Source of the DNA: an uncultured Collinsella sp.
Lineage (GTDB): Bacteria; Actinomycetota; Coriobacteriia; Coriobacteriales; Coriobacteriaceae
NCBI GenBank assembly: GCA_934658705.1
Contig: CAKUHP010000005.1
Span: 1 to 60,368, forward strand
DNA: 60,368 nucleotides
Direction of reading: 5' to 3'
A program made the translations under genes and the position numbers. This document shows, one piece after another, positions 8,528-16,995 of the stretch. How positions within the stretch are numbered: the first letter of the stretch is position 1; each line of letters begins with the position of its first letter. The notes beneath the pieces are model-generated. The model saw nothing but the letters and a program-made list of their open reading frames with translations. It was not told the origin of the DNA and made no database searches.

Positions 8528-11500
8528 GTGTATCTCAAGTCCCTCACGCTCAAAGGGTTCAAGTCGTTTGCCGACCGCGCCCACATGTCGTTTGAACCGG
8601 GCCTGACGGTCATCGTCGGCCCCAACGGCTCGGGAAAATCGAATATCTCCGATTCGATCCTATGGGTTCTGGGCGAGCAGAGCGCCAAGCAGCTGCGCGG
8701 CCAGGCCATGGAGGATGTTATCTTCTCGGGTTCGTCGGCGCGCAAGCCGGTGGGCGTGGCCGAGGTCACGCTGGTGCTCGACAACTCCGATCATATGCTG
8801 CCCGTCGACTTTGACGAGGTTGCCATCACCCGCCGCATGTACCGCTCGGGCGAGAGCGAGTACCTCATCAACTCGAGCCCGTGCCGACTGATGGACATTC
8901 AGGACATCCTGCACGATTCGGGCCTGGGCAAAGATACGCATTCCATCATCAGCCAGGGCAAGCTCGATGCCATTTTGCAGAGCCGCCCCGAGGAGCGCCG
9001 CGCCCTCATCGAAGAGGCCGCCGGCATCTCCAAGCACAAGCGCCGCAAGGAGCGCGCGCTTAAAAAGATCAAGTCGATGGACGAGCACCTGACCCGTGCC
9101 CGCGATATCAATAAGGAAATCGCCCGTCAGCTGCGTCCGCTGGAGCGTCAGGTCGATCGCGCGCGCAAGTACAAGGAACTGTCCTCGCGCGCGAACGAGC
9201 TTACGCAGATGCTGGCCGTTGATGAGCTGCGTTCGCTGCAGTCGCAGTGGAACGATTTGGAGAGCCGATCCAAGGAAGGTGCCGCCGAGCTGGAGCTTGC
9301 GCAGTACCGACTGGGTGAGAAAGAGCGCGAGCTCGAGAAGCTCCAGGTCATGCTCGAGGAAAAGGGCCTGTTTGTGGGCGATCTGGGCGAGCAGCGCCGC
9401 CATATGCAAGACGTGGTCGGTCGCATTAACTCCGACATGCGCCTGCTCGAGGAAAAAGGCCACAACATGGTGTCGCGCCTATCCGACATGCGCGGCCAGA
9501 TCTCGGGCTCCGAGCATCAGCGTCGTCGCGTGGTCGAGGAGCTTGAGGACGCCCGTGCCCAGCTCGAGGAAGTGACCGGTGCGCACATGCAGGCCCAGGA
9601 GGACGTTGACGCCGCCTGTCCTGCCGCCGCCGAGCTTCACGAGCGTCGCGTGGCGCTCGATGCTCAGATTTCGCAGTTGACGCGCGAGCAGCGTGATGTG
9701 CAGCGTGTGGCGGATAACGCCGCGCTCGAGCTCGCCAAGGTAAAGGATTCGCTGTCCAACGCCGAGGTCGAGGACAACATGTATGCCTCGCGCCTGGAGC
9801 AGATCGATGAGCAGCTCGAGGAGGTCACGGCATCGCTCGAGAGCCGCCGCGACCGTGCTGAGGAGCTTGAGGGCGCCCTTGAGGCTGCCCGTACGTCCCA
9901 GGTCGAAGCCCGTGAGGCCGCCGAGGTCGCGCGCGCTGCGCTCAAGGACCTGCGAGCCCGCGAGAGCGAAGCCCGTAATAAGTTGTCTGAGGTTCGCTCG
10001 GAACTTGCCAGCCAAAAGAAGCTCGATGCCCGTATGGCCGACAGCTCGCCGCTCGTGAGCCGTCTGGTGGGGGCGCTAGGTGATGACGTCTCGGGACGTC
10101 TGGGTGACGTACTCGAGGCTCCACGCGAGCTTGAGGGCCTGGTTGAGCAGCTGCTCGCCGGCGATATCGATGCCCTGTTGTTTGATGATACTGCCGCGCT
10201 TGAGCGCGCCGGCCGTGCCGCCCTGGACCAGAAGAAGGCCTCGGGCGAGGCGTTGCTGGTGGCGCGCGGCGTGAGCGGCTCTGCCGCCGCCGAGGGTGCT
10301 GCCGGAACCCGTCTGGTCGATCGCCTGTCCGTTCGCGCGGGCTATGGCCCGGTCGTCGAGGCGTTGCTCGGTAGTTATTACGTGGTCGACGACTTGGCTT
10401 CTGCGCTGTCCGCGCCGGTCGTTGAAGGCGTGACCTATGTGACCCCCGATGGCGCGCGCGTTGCCTGCGGTGGTTTGGTGCGCGTGGGCCTCGATGCCGG
10501 TGAGGCGTCGGGCGCTCTGGAGCGCAAGCGCCGCATTCGCGAGCTGGAAGGCTTGGAGCCCGACTTAGCCGCCGTGTTTGAGCACGCTTCGGATCAGGTC
10601 GTCGAGGCCAATGCGGCCGTCGAGGAGGCTCGTGCCGCCGAGGGCGACGCCGCCGGTGAGATCGCCCGCCTTGAGGGCGAGCGCCGCTCCCTGCTGTCCG
10701 AGATCGGCCGCCTGGAGCAGAGCGCCAACAACGCCGAGGTCGAGCGCGTGCGCATTTCCAAGCGTCGCGAGCAGGCTGCCGAGGCTGTCCGCGCCGCCCG
10801 TCCGCGCGTGGACGAGCTTACCCGCTCGCGTGATGAGGCCCGCGCTCAGGCAAGTGACCTGGGCCTGCAGATTGCCGAGGCCAATGACGAACTTGATCGC
10901 GTGCGTCGCGACGACTCCGAGGCCGCCGGCAAGCTCGCCGACGCCAAGGTGCGCCTGGCCCAGACGAGCGAGCGCCTGCGTTCGCTGAAGGGCCGTGTGC
11001 CCGATCTGGAGCATCGCCTGGAGGGCATCGACCGCCGTATCCGCGGAACGCGTCAGGCCTCGCGCTCACTTGAGCTGCTGCGCCTGCGTGTCGATCCCAT
11101 GCACGAGCGTTATTCGGCCCTGCTCGAGCGTGCCTCGGATTGGGCGGCGCGCCTGCGCGACCAGGCATCGCTCGAGGAGGCGGACTCGGCATCGCTCAAA
11201 AAGACCATCGAGGACGCCAAAGCTGAGGTCGCCCGTGCCAAAGAGAGGGTCGACGCCGCCACCGCGACGCAAAACGAGTTCAAGGTCGCACGCGGCAAGC
11301 TCGAGGTGCAGGTCGAGGCTGCCATCAAGGCCATCACGGCCGACGGCACCACGGTGCTCGAGGAAGCGCTCATGCTTCCCGCGCCCACCGACCGCGACGC
11401 GGCCGAGCGCGAGCTCAACCAGCTTGTGCGCCAGATCAACAACTTGGGTCCCGTAAACCAAGTTGCTATGGAGGAGTACGAGCAGCTCAAGCGCCGCTCC

Positions 11501-12064
11501 GACTACATCGAGGAGCAGCTTGCCGATCTGGAGAGCGCGCGCAAGGCGCTCACCAAGATCACCGTGGCGATCGACCGCAAGATGCGCAAGGCGTTCTTGG
11601 TGACGTTTGAGAAGGTCGATGCGAATTTCCGCGAGATCTTCGCCATGCTCTTCCCGGGCGGTCAGGCGCATCTGGAGATGACCGATCCAGAGCATCCGGC
11701 AGAGACGGGTATCGAGGTCGTGGCGCAGCCGCGCGGCAAGCGCATCACCAAGATGATGCTCATGTCGGGCGGCGAGAAGAGCCTGACGGCGCTCGCCCTG
11801 CTCTTTGCCGTGTACCGCACGCGCACGGTGCCGTTCTATGTGCTGGACGAGGTCGAGGCGGCGCTCGACGACGCCAACCTGTCAAAGCTCATCGGCGCCC
11901 TCGACGTGCTGCGTTCCGATACGCAGCTCTTGGTCATTTCGCATCAGCGCCGTACTATGGAGGACGCTGACGTTCTCTACGGCGTTTCGATGCAAGCCGA
12001 CGGCGTCAGTCGCGTCGTCTCGCAAAAACTCGATCGCGAAACCGGAAAGGTCGTGAATGCATAA
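8528..12064 (+). CDS. smc: Chromosome segregation ATPase SMC
   Basis: 1178 residues. The Walker A GPNGSGKS is at residues 31-38, long coiled coils flank a central hinge around residues 505-670, and the ABC signature LMSGGEKSL (about 1078-1086) and Walker B YVLDEVEAALD (about 1103-1113) form the C-terminal head. SMC dimers with ScpA/ScpB extrude DNA loops and help segregate chromosomes; scpA and scpB are not in the window. The start is GTG 10 bp after rnc (GAGGAACC upstream). The order rnc-smc-ftsY-ffh is classic for Gram-positives. Confidence 0.97.
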   Translation: MYLKSLTLKGFKSFADRAHMSFEPGLTVIVGPNGSGKSNISDSILWVLGEQSAKQLRGQAMEDVIFSGSSARKPVGVAEVTLVLDNSDHMLPVDFDEVAITRRMYRSGESEYLINSSPCRLMDIQDILHDSGLGKDTHSIISQGKLDAILQSRPEERRALIEEAAGISKHKRRKERALKKIKSMDEHLTRARDINKEIARQLRPLERQVDRARKYKELSSRANELTQMLAVDELRSLQSQWNDLESRSKEGAAELELAQYRLGEKERELEKLQVMLEEKGLFVGDLGEQRRHMQDVVGRINSDMRLLEEKGHNMVSRLSDMRGQISGSEHQRRRVVEELEDARAQLEEVTGAHMQAQEDVDAACPAAAELHERRVALDAQISQLTREQRDVQRVADNAALELAKVKDSLSNAEVEDNMYASRLEQIDEQLEEVTASLESRRDRAEELEGALEAARTSQVEAREAAEVARAALKDLRARESEARNKLSEVRSELASQKKLDARMADSSPLVSRLVGALGDDVSGRLGDVLEAPRELEGLVEQLLAGDIDALLFDDTAALERAGRAALDQKKASGEALLVARGVSGSAAAEGAAGTRLVDRLSVRAGYGPVVEALLGSYYVVDDLASALSAPVVEGVTYVTPDGARVACGGLVRVGLDAGEASGALERKRRIRELEGLEPDLAAVFEHASDQVVEANAAVEEARAAEGDAAGEIARLEGERRSLLSEIGRLEQSANNAEVERVRISKRREQAAEAVRAARPRVDELTRSRDEARAQASDLGLQIAEANDELDRVRRDDSEAAGKLADAKVRLAQTSERLRSLKGRVPDLEHRLEGIDRRIRGTRQASRSLELLRLRVDPMHERYSALLERASDWAARLRDQASLEEADSASLKKTIEDAKAEVARAKERVDAATATQNEFKVARGKLEVQVEAAIKAITADGTTVLEEALMLPAPTDRDAAERELNQLVRQINNLGPVNQVAMEEYEQLKRRSDYIEEQLADLESARKALTKITVAIDRKMRKAFLVTFEKVDANFREIFAMLFPGGQAHLEMTDPEHPAETGIEVVAQPRGKRITKMMLMSGGEKSLTALALLFAVYRTRTVPFYVLDEVEAALDDANLSKLIGALDVLRSDTQLLVISHQRRTMEDADVLYGVSMQADGVSRVVSQKLDRETGKVVNA

Positions 12065-12981
12065 TGGGATTCTTTGATGCTCTCTCGCGCGGACTTGAGC
12101 GCAGCCGCGAGGCCCTCAACGAGGTCTTCTACTTTGGCGGCGAGGTCGACGAGGATTTTTGGGAGGACCTTGAGGACACCCTTGTCATGGGTGACATGGG
12201 TGCCGAGGTCGCCATTCAGGTATCCGATGACCTGCGCGAGACGGCCGCCAAGAAGAACCTCAAGACCGCCCCGCAGCTTCGCCGCGCCCTGGCCGAGCAG
12301 CTCGAGGGTCACTTTGTGCCCGTCGAGCGCGATCCGTTCTCCGATACGCCGAGCTGCGTGCTGTTCGTCGGCATCAACGGCGCCGGCAAGACCACCACGG
12401 TCGGCAAGATCGCGAGTGCCATGGCCGCCCGCGGCAAGAACGTCGTGATCGGTTCGGCCGATACCTTCCGTGCCGCCGCTATCGAGCAGCTCGATGTGTG
12501 GGGCCAGCGCGCCGGCGTACCGGTCATCAAGCGCGACCGCGGCTCCGATCCGGCGAGCGTGTGCTACGACGTGCTCGACGAGGCCGATAAACGCGGCAGC
12601 GACCTGGTGCTCATCGATACCGCCGGCCGTCTGCACACGAGCCCCGAGCTCATGCGCGAGCTCGCCAAGGTGGTCAACGTGACCCGTAAGCGTGCCGCCA
12701 ATATGGCCGCCGGCCCCATGCCGGTCTCGGTCGTGCTCGTGATCGATGCCGCCACCGGCCAGAACGGCCTGAACCAGGCGCTCGAGTTTAACGAGGCGCT
12801 GGGCCTGGACGGTATTATCATGACTAAGCTCGACGGCACGGCAAAGGGCGGTATCGCCATGGCCGTGGCCGAGAAGCTCAAGCTCCCTATCCTGCGCATC
12901 GGCGTGGGTGAGCAGGTCGATGACCTGCAGGAGTTTAACGCCAAAGATTTCTGCCGCGCCCTGGTGGGCGAGTCCAACTAA
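12064..12981 (+). CDS. ftsY: Signal recognition particle receptor FtsY
   Basis: 305 residues, i.e. the NG GTPase core without a long acidic A domain. Motifs: GINGAGKTTTVGKIA (P-loop), DTAGRLHT (G3) and TKLDGTAKGG (G4). FtsY docks SRP-ribosome complexes at the membrane. The ATG shares one base with the smc stop (TAATG), so translation is coupled. It works with Ffh, encoded next. Confidence 0.97.
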   Translation: MGFFDALSRGLERSREALNEVFYFGGEVDEDFWEDLEDTLVMGDMGAEVAIQVSDDLRETAAKKNLKTAPQLRRALAEQLEGHFVPVERDPFSDTPSCVLFVGINGAGKTTTVGKIASAMAARGKNVVIGSADTFRAAAIEQLDVWGQRAGVPVIKRDRGSDPASVCYDVLDEADKRGSDLVLIDTAGRLHTSPELMRELAKVVNVTRKRAANMAAGPMPVSVVLVIDAATGQNGLNQALEFNEALGLDGIIMTKLDGTAKGGIAMAVAEKLKLPILRIGVGEQVDDLQEFNAKDFCRALVGESN

Positions 12982-12991
12982 GGAGTGGCTA

Positions 12992-14467
12992 GTGTTTGAT
13001 TCCCTGAGCGATCGCCTCAACGACACATTTGACCGCCTGCGCGGCAAGGGTAAGCTGACCGAGGCCGATATCACCTCGGCCATGCGCGACATTCGCATGG
13101 CGCTGCTCGAGGCCGACGTCAACTTTAAGGTCGTCAAGGAGTTTGTCGCCAAGACCAAGGAGCGCTGCATGACTGCCGAGGTCATGGAGTCGCTGTCGCC
13201 GGCGCAAAACGTCGTCAAGATCGTGCTCGACGAGCTCACCGAGATGCTCGGCTCCACCGAGAGCAAACTCGTCTTTAGCAACCGTATCCCCAATGTCATT
13301 ATGCTCGTGGGCCTGCAGGGCTCCGGTAAGACCACGGCGGCTGTAAAGCTGGCCTACCTGCTCAAGAAGCAGGGCCGCTCGCCGCTGCTCGCCGCATGCG
13401 ACGTCTACCGTCCCGCCGCTGCCGACCAGTTGGCCACGCTCGGCGGCGAGATCGGCGTGCCGGTTTTCCGCGGCGATGGTGCGCACCCGGTCGACATCGC
13501 CAAGGGCGCCATTCAGGAGGCCGTCGACCACCTGCGTGATGTTGTCATCGTCGATACCGCCGGCCGTCTGCAGATCGATGAGCAGATGATGCAGGAGGCC
13601 GTCGACATCAAGAAGGCCGTCAAGCCCGACCAGGTGCTGATGGTCGTCGACGCCATGACCGGCCAGGACATCGTCAACGTCGTTTCGACCTTTGCGGAGC
13701 GCACCGACTTTGACGGCGTGATCATCTCCAAGCTTGACGGTGACGCCCGTGGCGGCGGCGCGCTTTCGGTGCGTCAGGTGACCGGCAAGCCCATCAAGTT
13801 CGTGAGCATGGGCGAGAAGCCCGATTCGCTGGAGCCGTTCTATCCCGACCGCATGGCCAAGCGCATTCTGGGCATGGGCGACGTCGTCGGTATTATCGAG
13901 AAGGCCCAGGAGGCAGCCGACGCCGAGCAGCTCGAGGCTGCCGAGCGTATGCTGCGCGAGGGCTTTACCATGAACGACATGCTCGATCAGATGAAAGCCG
14001 TCAAGAAGATGGGCGGCATGAAGGGCATCCTGGGCATGCTTCCCGGCGGTCAGCGCGCGCTCAACCAGATGGGCGGCAACCTTGACGAGGGCATCTTCGA
14101 TAAAAACGAGGCCATCATCATGTCGATGACCAAGGAGGAGCGCCTGCGTCCTTCCATTATTAACGGCCAGCGTCGTGCCCGTATTGCCAAGGGCGCCGGC
14201 GTGACCCCCACCGAGGTCAACAGCCTTATGAAGCAGTGGGGCGAGATGAACAAGATGATGGGCCGCATGCGCACGATGGCCAATCAGGCGCAGGCCGGCG
14301 GCAAAAAGGGCAAGAAGGGTAAGAAGGGCAAGAAAATGCGCATGCCCAATATCCCCGGTCTGGACGCCATGGGTCTGGGCGGTATGGGTGGCCTGGGTAC
14401 GGGCGGCCCCAAGTCCGATATGGATTTGCTGCGGCAGATGGAAGCGCAGATGCGCAATAAGAGGTAA
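12992..14467 (+). CDS. ffh: Signal recognition particle protein Ffh
   Basis: 491 residues. The NG domain has GLQGSGKTTAAVKLA, DTAGRLQID and SKLDGDARGGGALS; the methionine-rich M domain from about residue 320 contains GMLPGG and the RRARIAKGAG RNA-binding helix. The C-terminus ends in a Lys/Gly run (KKGKKGKKGKK) and a Gly/Met-rich tail. Start: GTG at 12992, with AAGGAG at 12980-12985 spaced 6 bp; the upstream ATG at 12908 lies inside ftsY and has no such site. Confidence 0.96.
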   Translation: MFDSLSDRLNDTFDRLRGKGKLTEADITSAMRDIRMALLEADVNFKVVKEFVAKTKERCMTAEVMESLSPAQNVVKIVLDELTEMLGSTESKLVFSNRIPNVIMLVGLQGSGKTTAAVKLAYLLKKQGRSPLLAACDVYRPAAADQLATLGGEIGVPVFRGDGAHPVDIAKGAIQEAVDHLRDVVIVDTAGRLQIDEQMMQEAVDIKKAVKPDQVLMVVDAMTGQDIVNVVSTFAERTDFDGVIISKLDGDARGGGALSVRQVTGKPIKFVSMGEKPDSLEPFYPDRMAKRILGMGDVVGIIEKAQEAADAEQLEAAERMLREGFTMNDMLDQMKAVKKMGGMKGILGMLPGGQRALNQMGGNLDEGIFDKNEAIIMSMTKEERLRPSIINGQRRARIAKGAGVTPTEVNSLMKQWGEMNKMMGRMRTMANQAQAGGKKGKKGKKGKKMRMPNIPGLDAMGLGGMGGLGTGGPKSDMDLLRQMEAQMRNKR

Positions 14468-14490
14468 CGGATCTGCTTGATCTGTTTATG

Positions 14491-14528
14491 GCAAAGGCCG
14501 CGCGGAGTTTGTTCCGCGCGGCCTTTGC
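14491..14528. terminator. Bidirectional hairpin between ffh and the DUF134 gene
   Basis: A perfect 16-bp stem (14491-14506 with 14513-14528, loop GTTTGT) lies between the convergent ffh and DUF134/NifX genes. Neither side has a good T run, but the stem is very stable and probably ends transcription from both sides. Confidence 0.75.
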
Positions 14529-14596
14529 TATTGTGCCGTGTTGAGTTTATTTGGCTAGACGATCATTGGCGTCGTTGCTTGCCGTTAATGGCAGCC

Positions 14597-15343
14597 TCAG
14601 CCCTCGTGGCCCTCGTGCTCGTGGTTACCGTGGCAGCCGCAGGACTCGCCATGCTCGTGGGCGTGGTCGTGGCCATGGCAACCGCACGTGGCCTCGCCGT
14701 TCTGTACGAGCGTTCCGGCGATGAGCGCCTCGACGCATGCGTCGCAGCTGCCCTGGGCGCCGGCATAGACGGTGATGCCAGCCTGGGCGAGCGCGTTGAT
14801 GGCGCCGCCGCCGATGCCGCCACAGATGAGCGTGTCCACGCCGCCGTTGGCAAGCAGACCCGCAAGGGCGCCGTGGCCGGTGCCGCCGGTGCCCACGACC
14901 TGCTCGTTGAGCACTTTGCCGTCCTGGATGTCGTAGATCTTGAACTGCTCGCTGCGCCCAAAGTGCATAAAGATGTTGCCGTTGTCATACGTGGTTGCCA
15001 CCCTCATGGTGCCGACCTCCTTAGCTGGCCACGCGGCCGTCGTTATGGTGATGGGGGAGTATGCGATATTGCCGCCCTCGATGACGAGCGCTCGTCCGTT
15101 GACCAGCGCATTGGCCACCTTGCGATGCGCGCGGCTGCAAATTGCCGCCACCGTGGCGCGGGCGATGCCCATCTGCTGAGCGACCGCCTCTTGGTTGAGG
15201 TCTTCCAGGTCGCACAGGCGCAGCACCTCGAGCTCGTCGACGGTCATGTCGATGGCATCACCGCTGGCCAGGCCATCGGGGGTAAAGCCGCGGTATTCGG
15301 GGATGATCCCGACGCGGCGCAGTTTCTCGCGTCTTCCTGCCAT
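14597..15343 (-). CDS. DUF134 helix-turn-helix protein fused to NifX/NifB-like domain with His/Cys-rich tail
   Basis: 248 residues in three parts. Residues 1-105 are a DUF134/UPF0251 region with a helix-turn-helix (LNQEAVAQQMGIARATVAAI). Residues 113-220 (MRVATTYDNG, FGRSEQFKIYDI, ICGGIGGGAINAL) match the NifX/NifB iron-molybdenum-cofactor-binding fold. The end is rich in His and Cys (CGCHGHDHAHEH, CGCHGNHEHEGH) and should bind metal. The ATG at 15343 has AAGGAG 5 bp upstream. The likely role is a metal- or Fe-S-responsive regulator; no nitrogenase genes are nearby. An internal Shine-Dalgarno and ATG at 15007 could yield the NifX part alone. Confidence 0.85.
   Translation of the reverse strand: MAGRREKLRRVGIIPEYRGFTPDGLASGDAIDMTVDELEVLRLCDLEDLNQEAVAQQMGIARATVAAICSRAHRKVANALVNGRALVIEGGNIAYSPITITTAAWPAKEVGTMRVATTYDNGNIFMHFGRSEQFKIYDIQDGKVLNEQVVGTGGTGHGALAGLLANGGVDTLICGGIGGGAINALAQAGITVYAGAQGSCDACVEALIAGTLVQNGEATCGCHGHDHAHEHGESCGCHGNHEHEGHEG
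15016..15022 (-). promoter_or_regulatory. Internal ribosome binding site inside the DUF134/NifX gene
   Basis: On the minus strand AAGGAGG occurs 8 nt before an in-frame ATG (15007), exactly at the junction between the DUF134 part and the NifX part (Met113). This is a full anti-Shine-Dalgarno match, stronger than the gene's own AAGGAG. Confidence 0.6.
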
Positions 15344-15357
15344 GCACACTCCTTATC

Positions 15358-15369
15358 TGACATATGTCA
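15358..15369. promoter_or_regulatory. Operator-like palindrome 1
   Basis: TGACATATGTCA, a perfect 12-bp palindrome. It sits 14 bp before the DUF134/NifX start, over the predicted transcription start of that gene. A near-identical copy lies at 15411. Confidence 0.65.
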
Positions 15370-15374
15370 ACAAT

Positions 15375-15402
15375 AGAATAGCGCGTTAGTCTTAGGGCGC
15401 AA
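15375..15402 (-). promoter_or_regulatory. Predicted promoter of the DUF134/NifX gene
   Basis: On the minus strand TTGCGC (15397-15402) and TATTCT (15375-15380) are separated by 16 bp. The promoter lies exactly between the two palindromes, an arrangement expected for autorepression. Confidence 0.55.
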
Positions 15403-15410
15403 GGTATTTC

Positions 15411-15422
15411 TGGCATATGTCA
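15411..15422. promoter_or_regulatory. Operator-like palindrome 2
   Basis: TGGCATATGTCA, one base off a perfect palindrome and extended to TTCTGGCATATGTCAGAA. Centre-to-centre distance from palindrome 1 is 53 bp, about five helical turns. It lies about 90 bp before thyA and 8 bp upstream of the minus-strand -35. Confidence 0.6.
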
Positions 15423-15509
15423 GAAAATGGCAGCTTATGTTTGGGCTGTGGGGTCGAGTATGCCTGGGCTACAATAAATCTCGCTTATAGGCGACTGACA
15501 GGAGGGTCA

Positions 15510-16358
15510 ATGAGCAAAGCTGATCAACAGTTTGTAACCATGTGCCGCGATATCTTGGACCATGGAACCACTACCGAGGGCCAAAAGGTCCGTCCGGTGT
15601 GGGAGGACGGCACCCCTGCCTATACCATTAAAAACTTCGGCGTCACGGCGCGCTATGACCTGCGCGAGGAGTTCCCCGCGCTCACCCTGCGTCGCACGGC
15701 GCTTAAGTCTGCCATGGACGAGATTCTGTGGATCTATCAAAAGAAGTCCAATAACGTGCATGACCTCAACAGCCATATCTGGGATGAGTGGGCCGACGAG
15801 ACCGGTTCGATCGGCAAGGCTTACGGCTATCAGATTGGCCAGAAGAGCCATTATGCCGAGGGCGACTTCGATCAGATGGACCGCGTGCTGTACGACCTCA
15901 AGCACACGCCGTACAGCCGTCGTATTATGACGAACACCTACGTGTTCAGCGACCTGTCTGAGATGCATCTGTATCCGTGCGCTTACAGCGTGACCTACAA
16001 CGTCACGCAGCGTCCGCAGGACGACAAGCCGACGCTCAATATGATCCTCAACCAGCGCAGCCAGGACATTTTGGCCGCGAACAACTGGAATGTGTGCCAG
16101 TACGCCATTTTGCTCATGATGGTGGCGCAGTCGGTCGATATGATTCCCGGCGAGCTGCTGCACGTGATCGCCGACGCCCATATTTACGACCGTCATGTCG
16201 ATATCGTCCGCGAGCTTATCGAGCGTCCGCAGTTTGCGGCGCCCAAGGTAACGCTCAACCCCGACGTGCATGACTTCTATGCGTTTACGACCGACGACCT
16301 GATTGTCGAGGGCTACGAGCATGGCCCGCAGGTCAAGAACATTCCCATCGCGGTGTAG
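15510..16358 (+). CDS. thyA: Thymidylate synthase
   Basis: 282 residues. ThyA makes dTMP from dUMP with methylene-tetrahydrofolate. Catalytic Cys is C157 in LYPCAYS; the usual following His (PCH) is Ala here. The dUMP-binding motifs QRSQDILAANNW and DAHIYDRH are present, and the protein ends in PIAV. The ATG at 15510 has AGGAGG at 15500-15505; an in-frame extension to 15417 would run through the operator region and has no such site. A TACAAT -10-like box is at 15470. It is followed directly by the DHFR gene, which regenerates the folate. Confidence 0.93.
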   Translation: MSKADQQFVTMCRDILDHGTTTEGQKVRPVWEDGTPAYTIKNFGVTARYDLREEFPALTLRRTALKSAMDEILWIYQKKSNNVHDLNSHIWDEWADETGSIGKAYGYQIGQKSHYAEGDFDQMDRVLYDLKHTPYSRRIMTNTYVFSDLSEMHLYPCAYSVTYNVTQRPQDDKPTLNMILNQRSQDILAANNWNVCQYAILLMMVAQSVDMIPGELLHVIADAHIYDRHVDIVRELIERPQFAAPKVTLNPDVHDFYAFTTDDLIVEGYEHGPQVKNIPIAV

Positions 16359-16367
16359 GTGACGGGT

Positions 16368-16886
16368 ATGGCTTGTAAGCTTTCTGCCATCGTTGCCGCG
16401 TGCGATGACTGGGGCATTGGCTGCGAGGGCGACATGGTGGTGTCCAACCGCGCCGACATGCGCCATTTTGTGGCATGCACCAAGGGTTGCCCGGTCATTA
16501 TGGGACGCAAGACGCTGCTGAGTTTTCCCGGCGGGCGTCCGCTTAAGAACCGTCGCAACATTGTACTCACGCGCGACGAGGGCTTTGCTCCCGAGGGTGT
16601 CGACGTGGTGCATAGCGTTGACGAGGCGCTGGCTGCCGTGGCCGACGAGCCCGTTGCGTGGGTGATTGGCGGCGGCGAAGTGTATCGGCAGTTTCTGCCG
16701 TATTGTGTCGAGGCTGAGGTCACGCATAACCACTGCGTGCATGCGGTAGATACGTACTTTCCCGACCTGGATGCCGATCCCGCGTGGGAGGTTGCGCAGG
16801 CCGGTGAGGTCGCGACGATTGCCGCCGGCGAGGGCGACGAGGGGCTCAAATATGAGTTCGTCACGTATCGTCGTGTTGAGGCGTAA
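16368..16886 (+). CDS. folA: Dihydrofolate reductase
   Basis: 172 residues. Reduces dihydrofolate to tetrahydrofolate with NADPH, closing the cycle used by ThyA. Motifs: AACDDWGIGCEGDM, ADMRHF (catalytic acidic residue and helix), PVIMGRKTLLSFPG and VIGGGEVYRQFLP. The ATG at 16368 has GGTGA 5 bp upstream; a GTG directly after the thyA stop (16359) is an alternative that would add three residues. The thyA-folA order is common. Confidence 0.92.
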   Translation: MACKLSAIVAACDDWGIGCEGDMVVSNRADMRHFVACTKGCPVIMGRKTLLSFPGGRPLKNRRNIVLTRDEGFAPEGVDVVHSVDEALAAVADEPVAWVIGGGEVYRQFLPYCVEAEVTHNHCVHAVDTYFPDLDADPAWEVAQAGEVATIAAGEGDEGLKYEFVTYRRVEA

Positions 16887-16995
16887 AACCGATTATCCCT
16901 TCGGTATTATCGGGTTGAAATGAGTGACGGGGCGGCGCATGGCGTTGCCCCGATATTTGTATAGGTGCTGCAAAGAAAGGTGCGGGCTGGCTGCT

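Noticed and set aside
10818..11192. Possible separate protein within smc on the minus strand
   Set aside because: Low-complexity Arg/Pro/Ala translation typical of an antisense frame over a coiled-coil gene.
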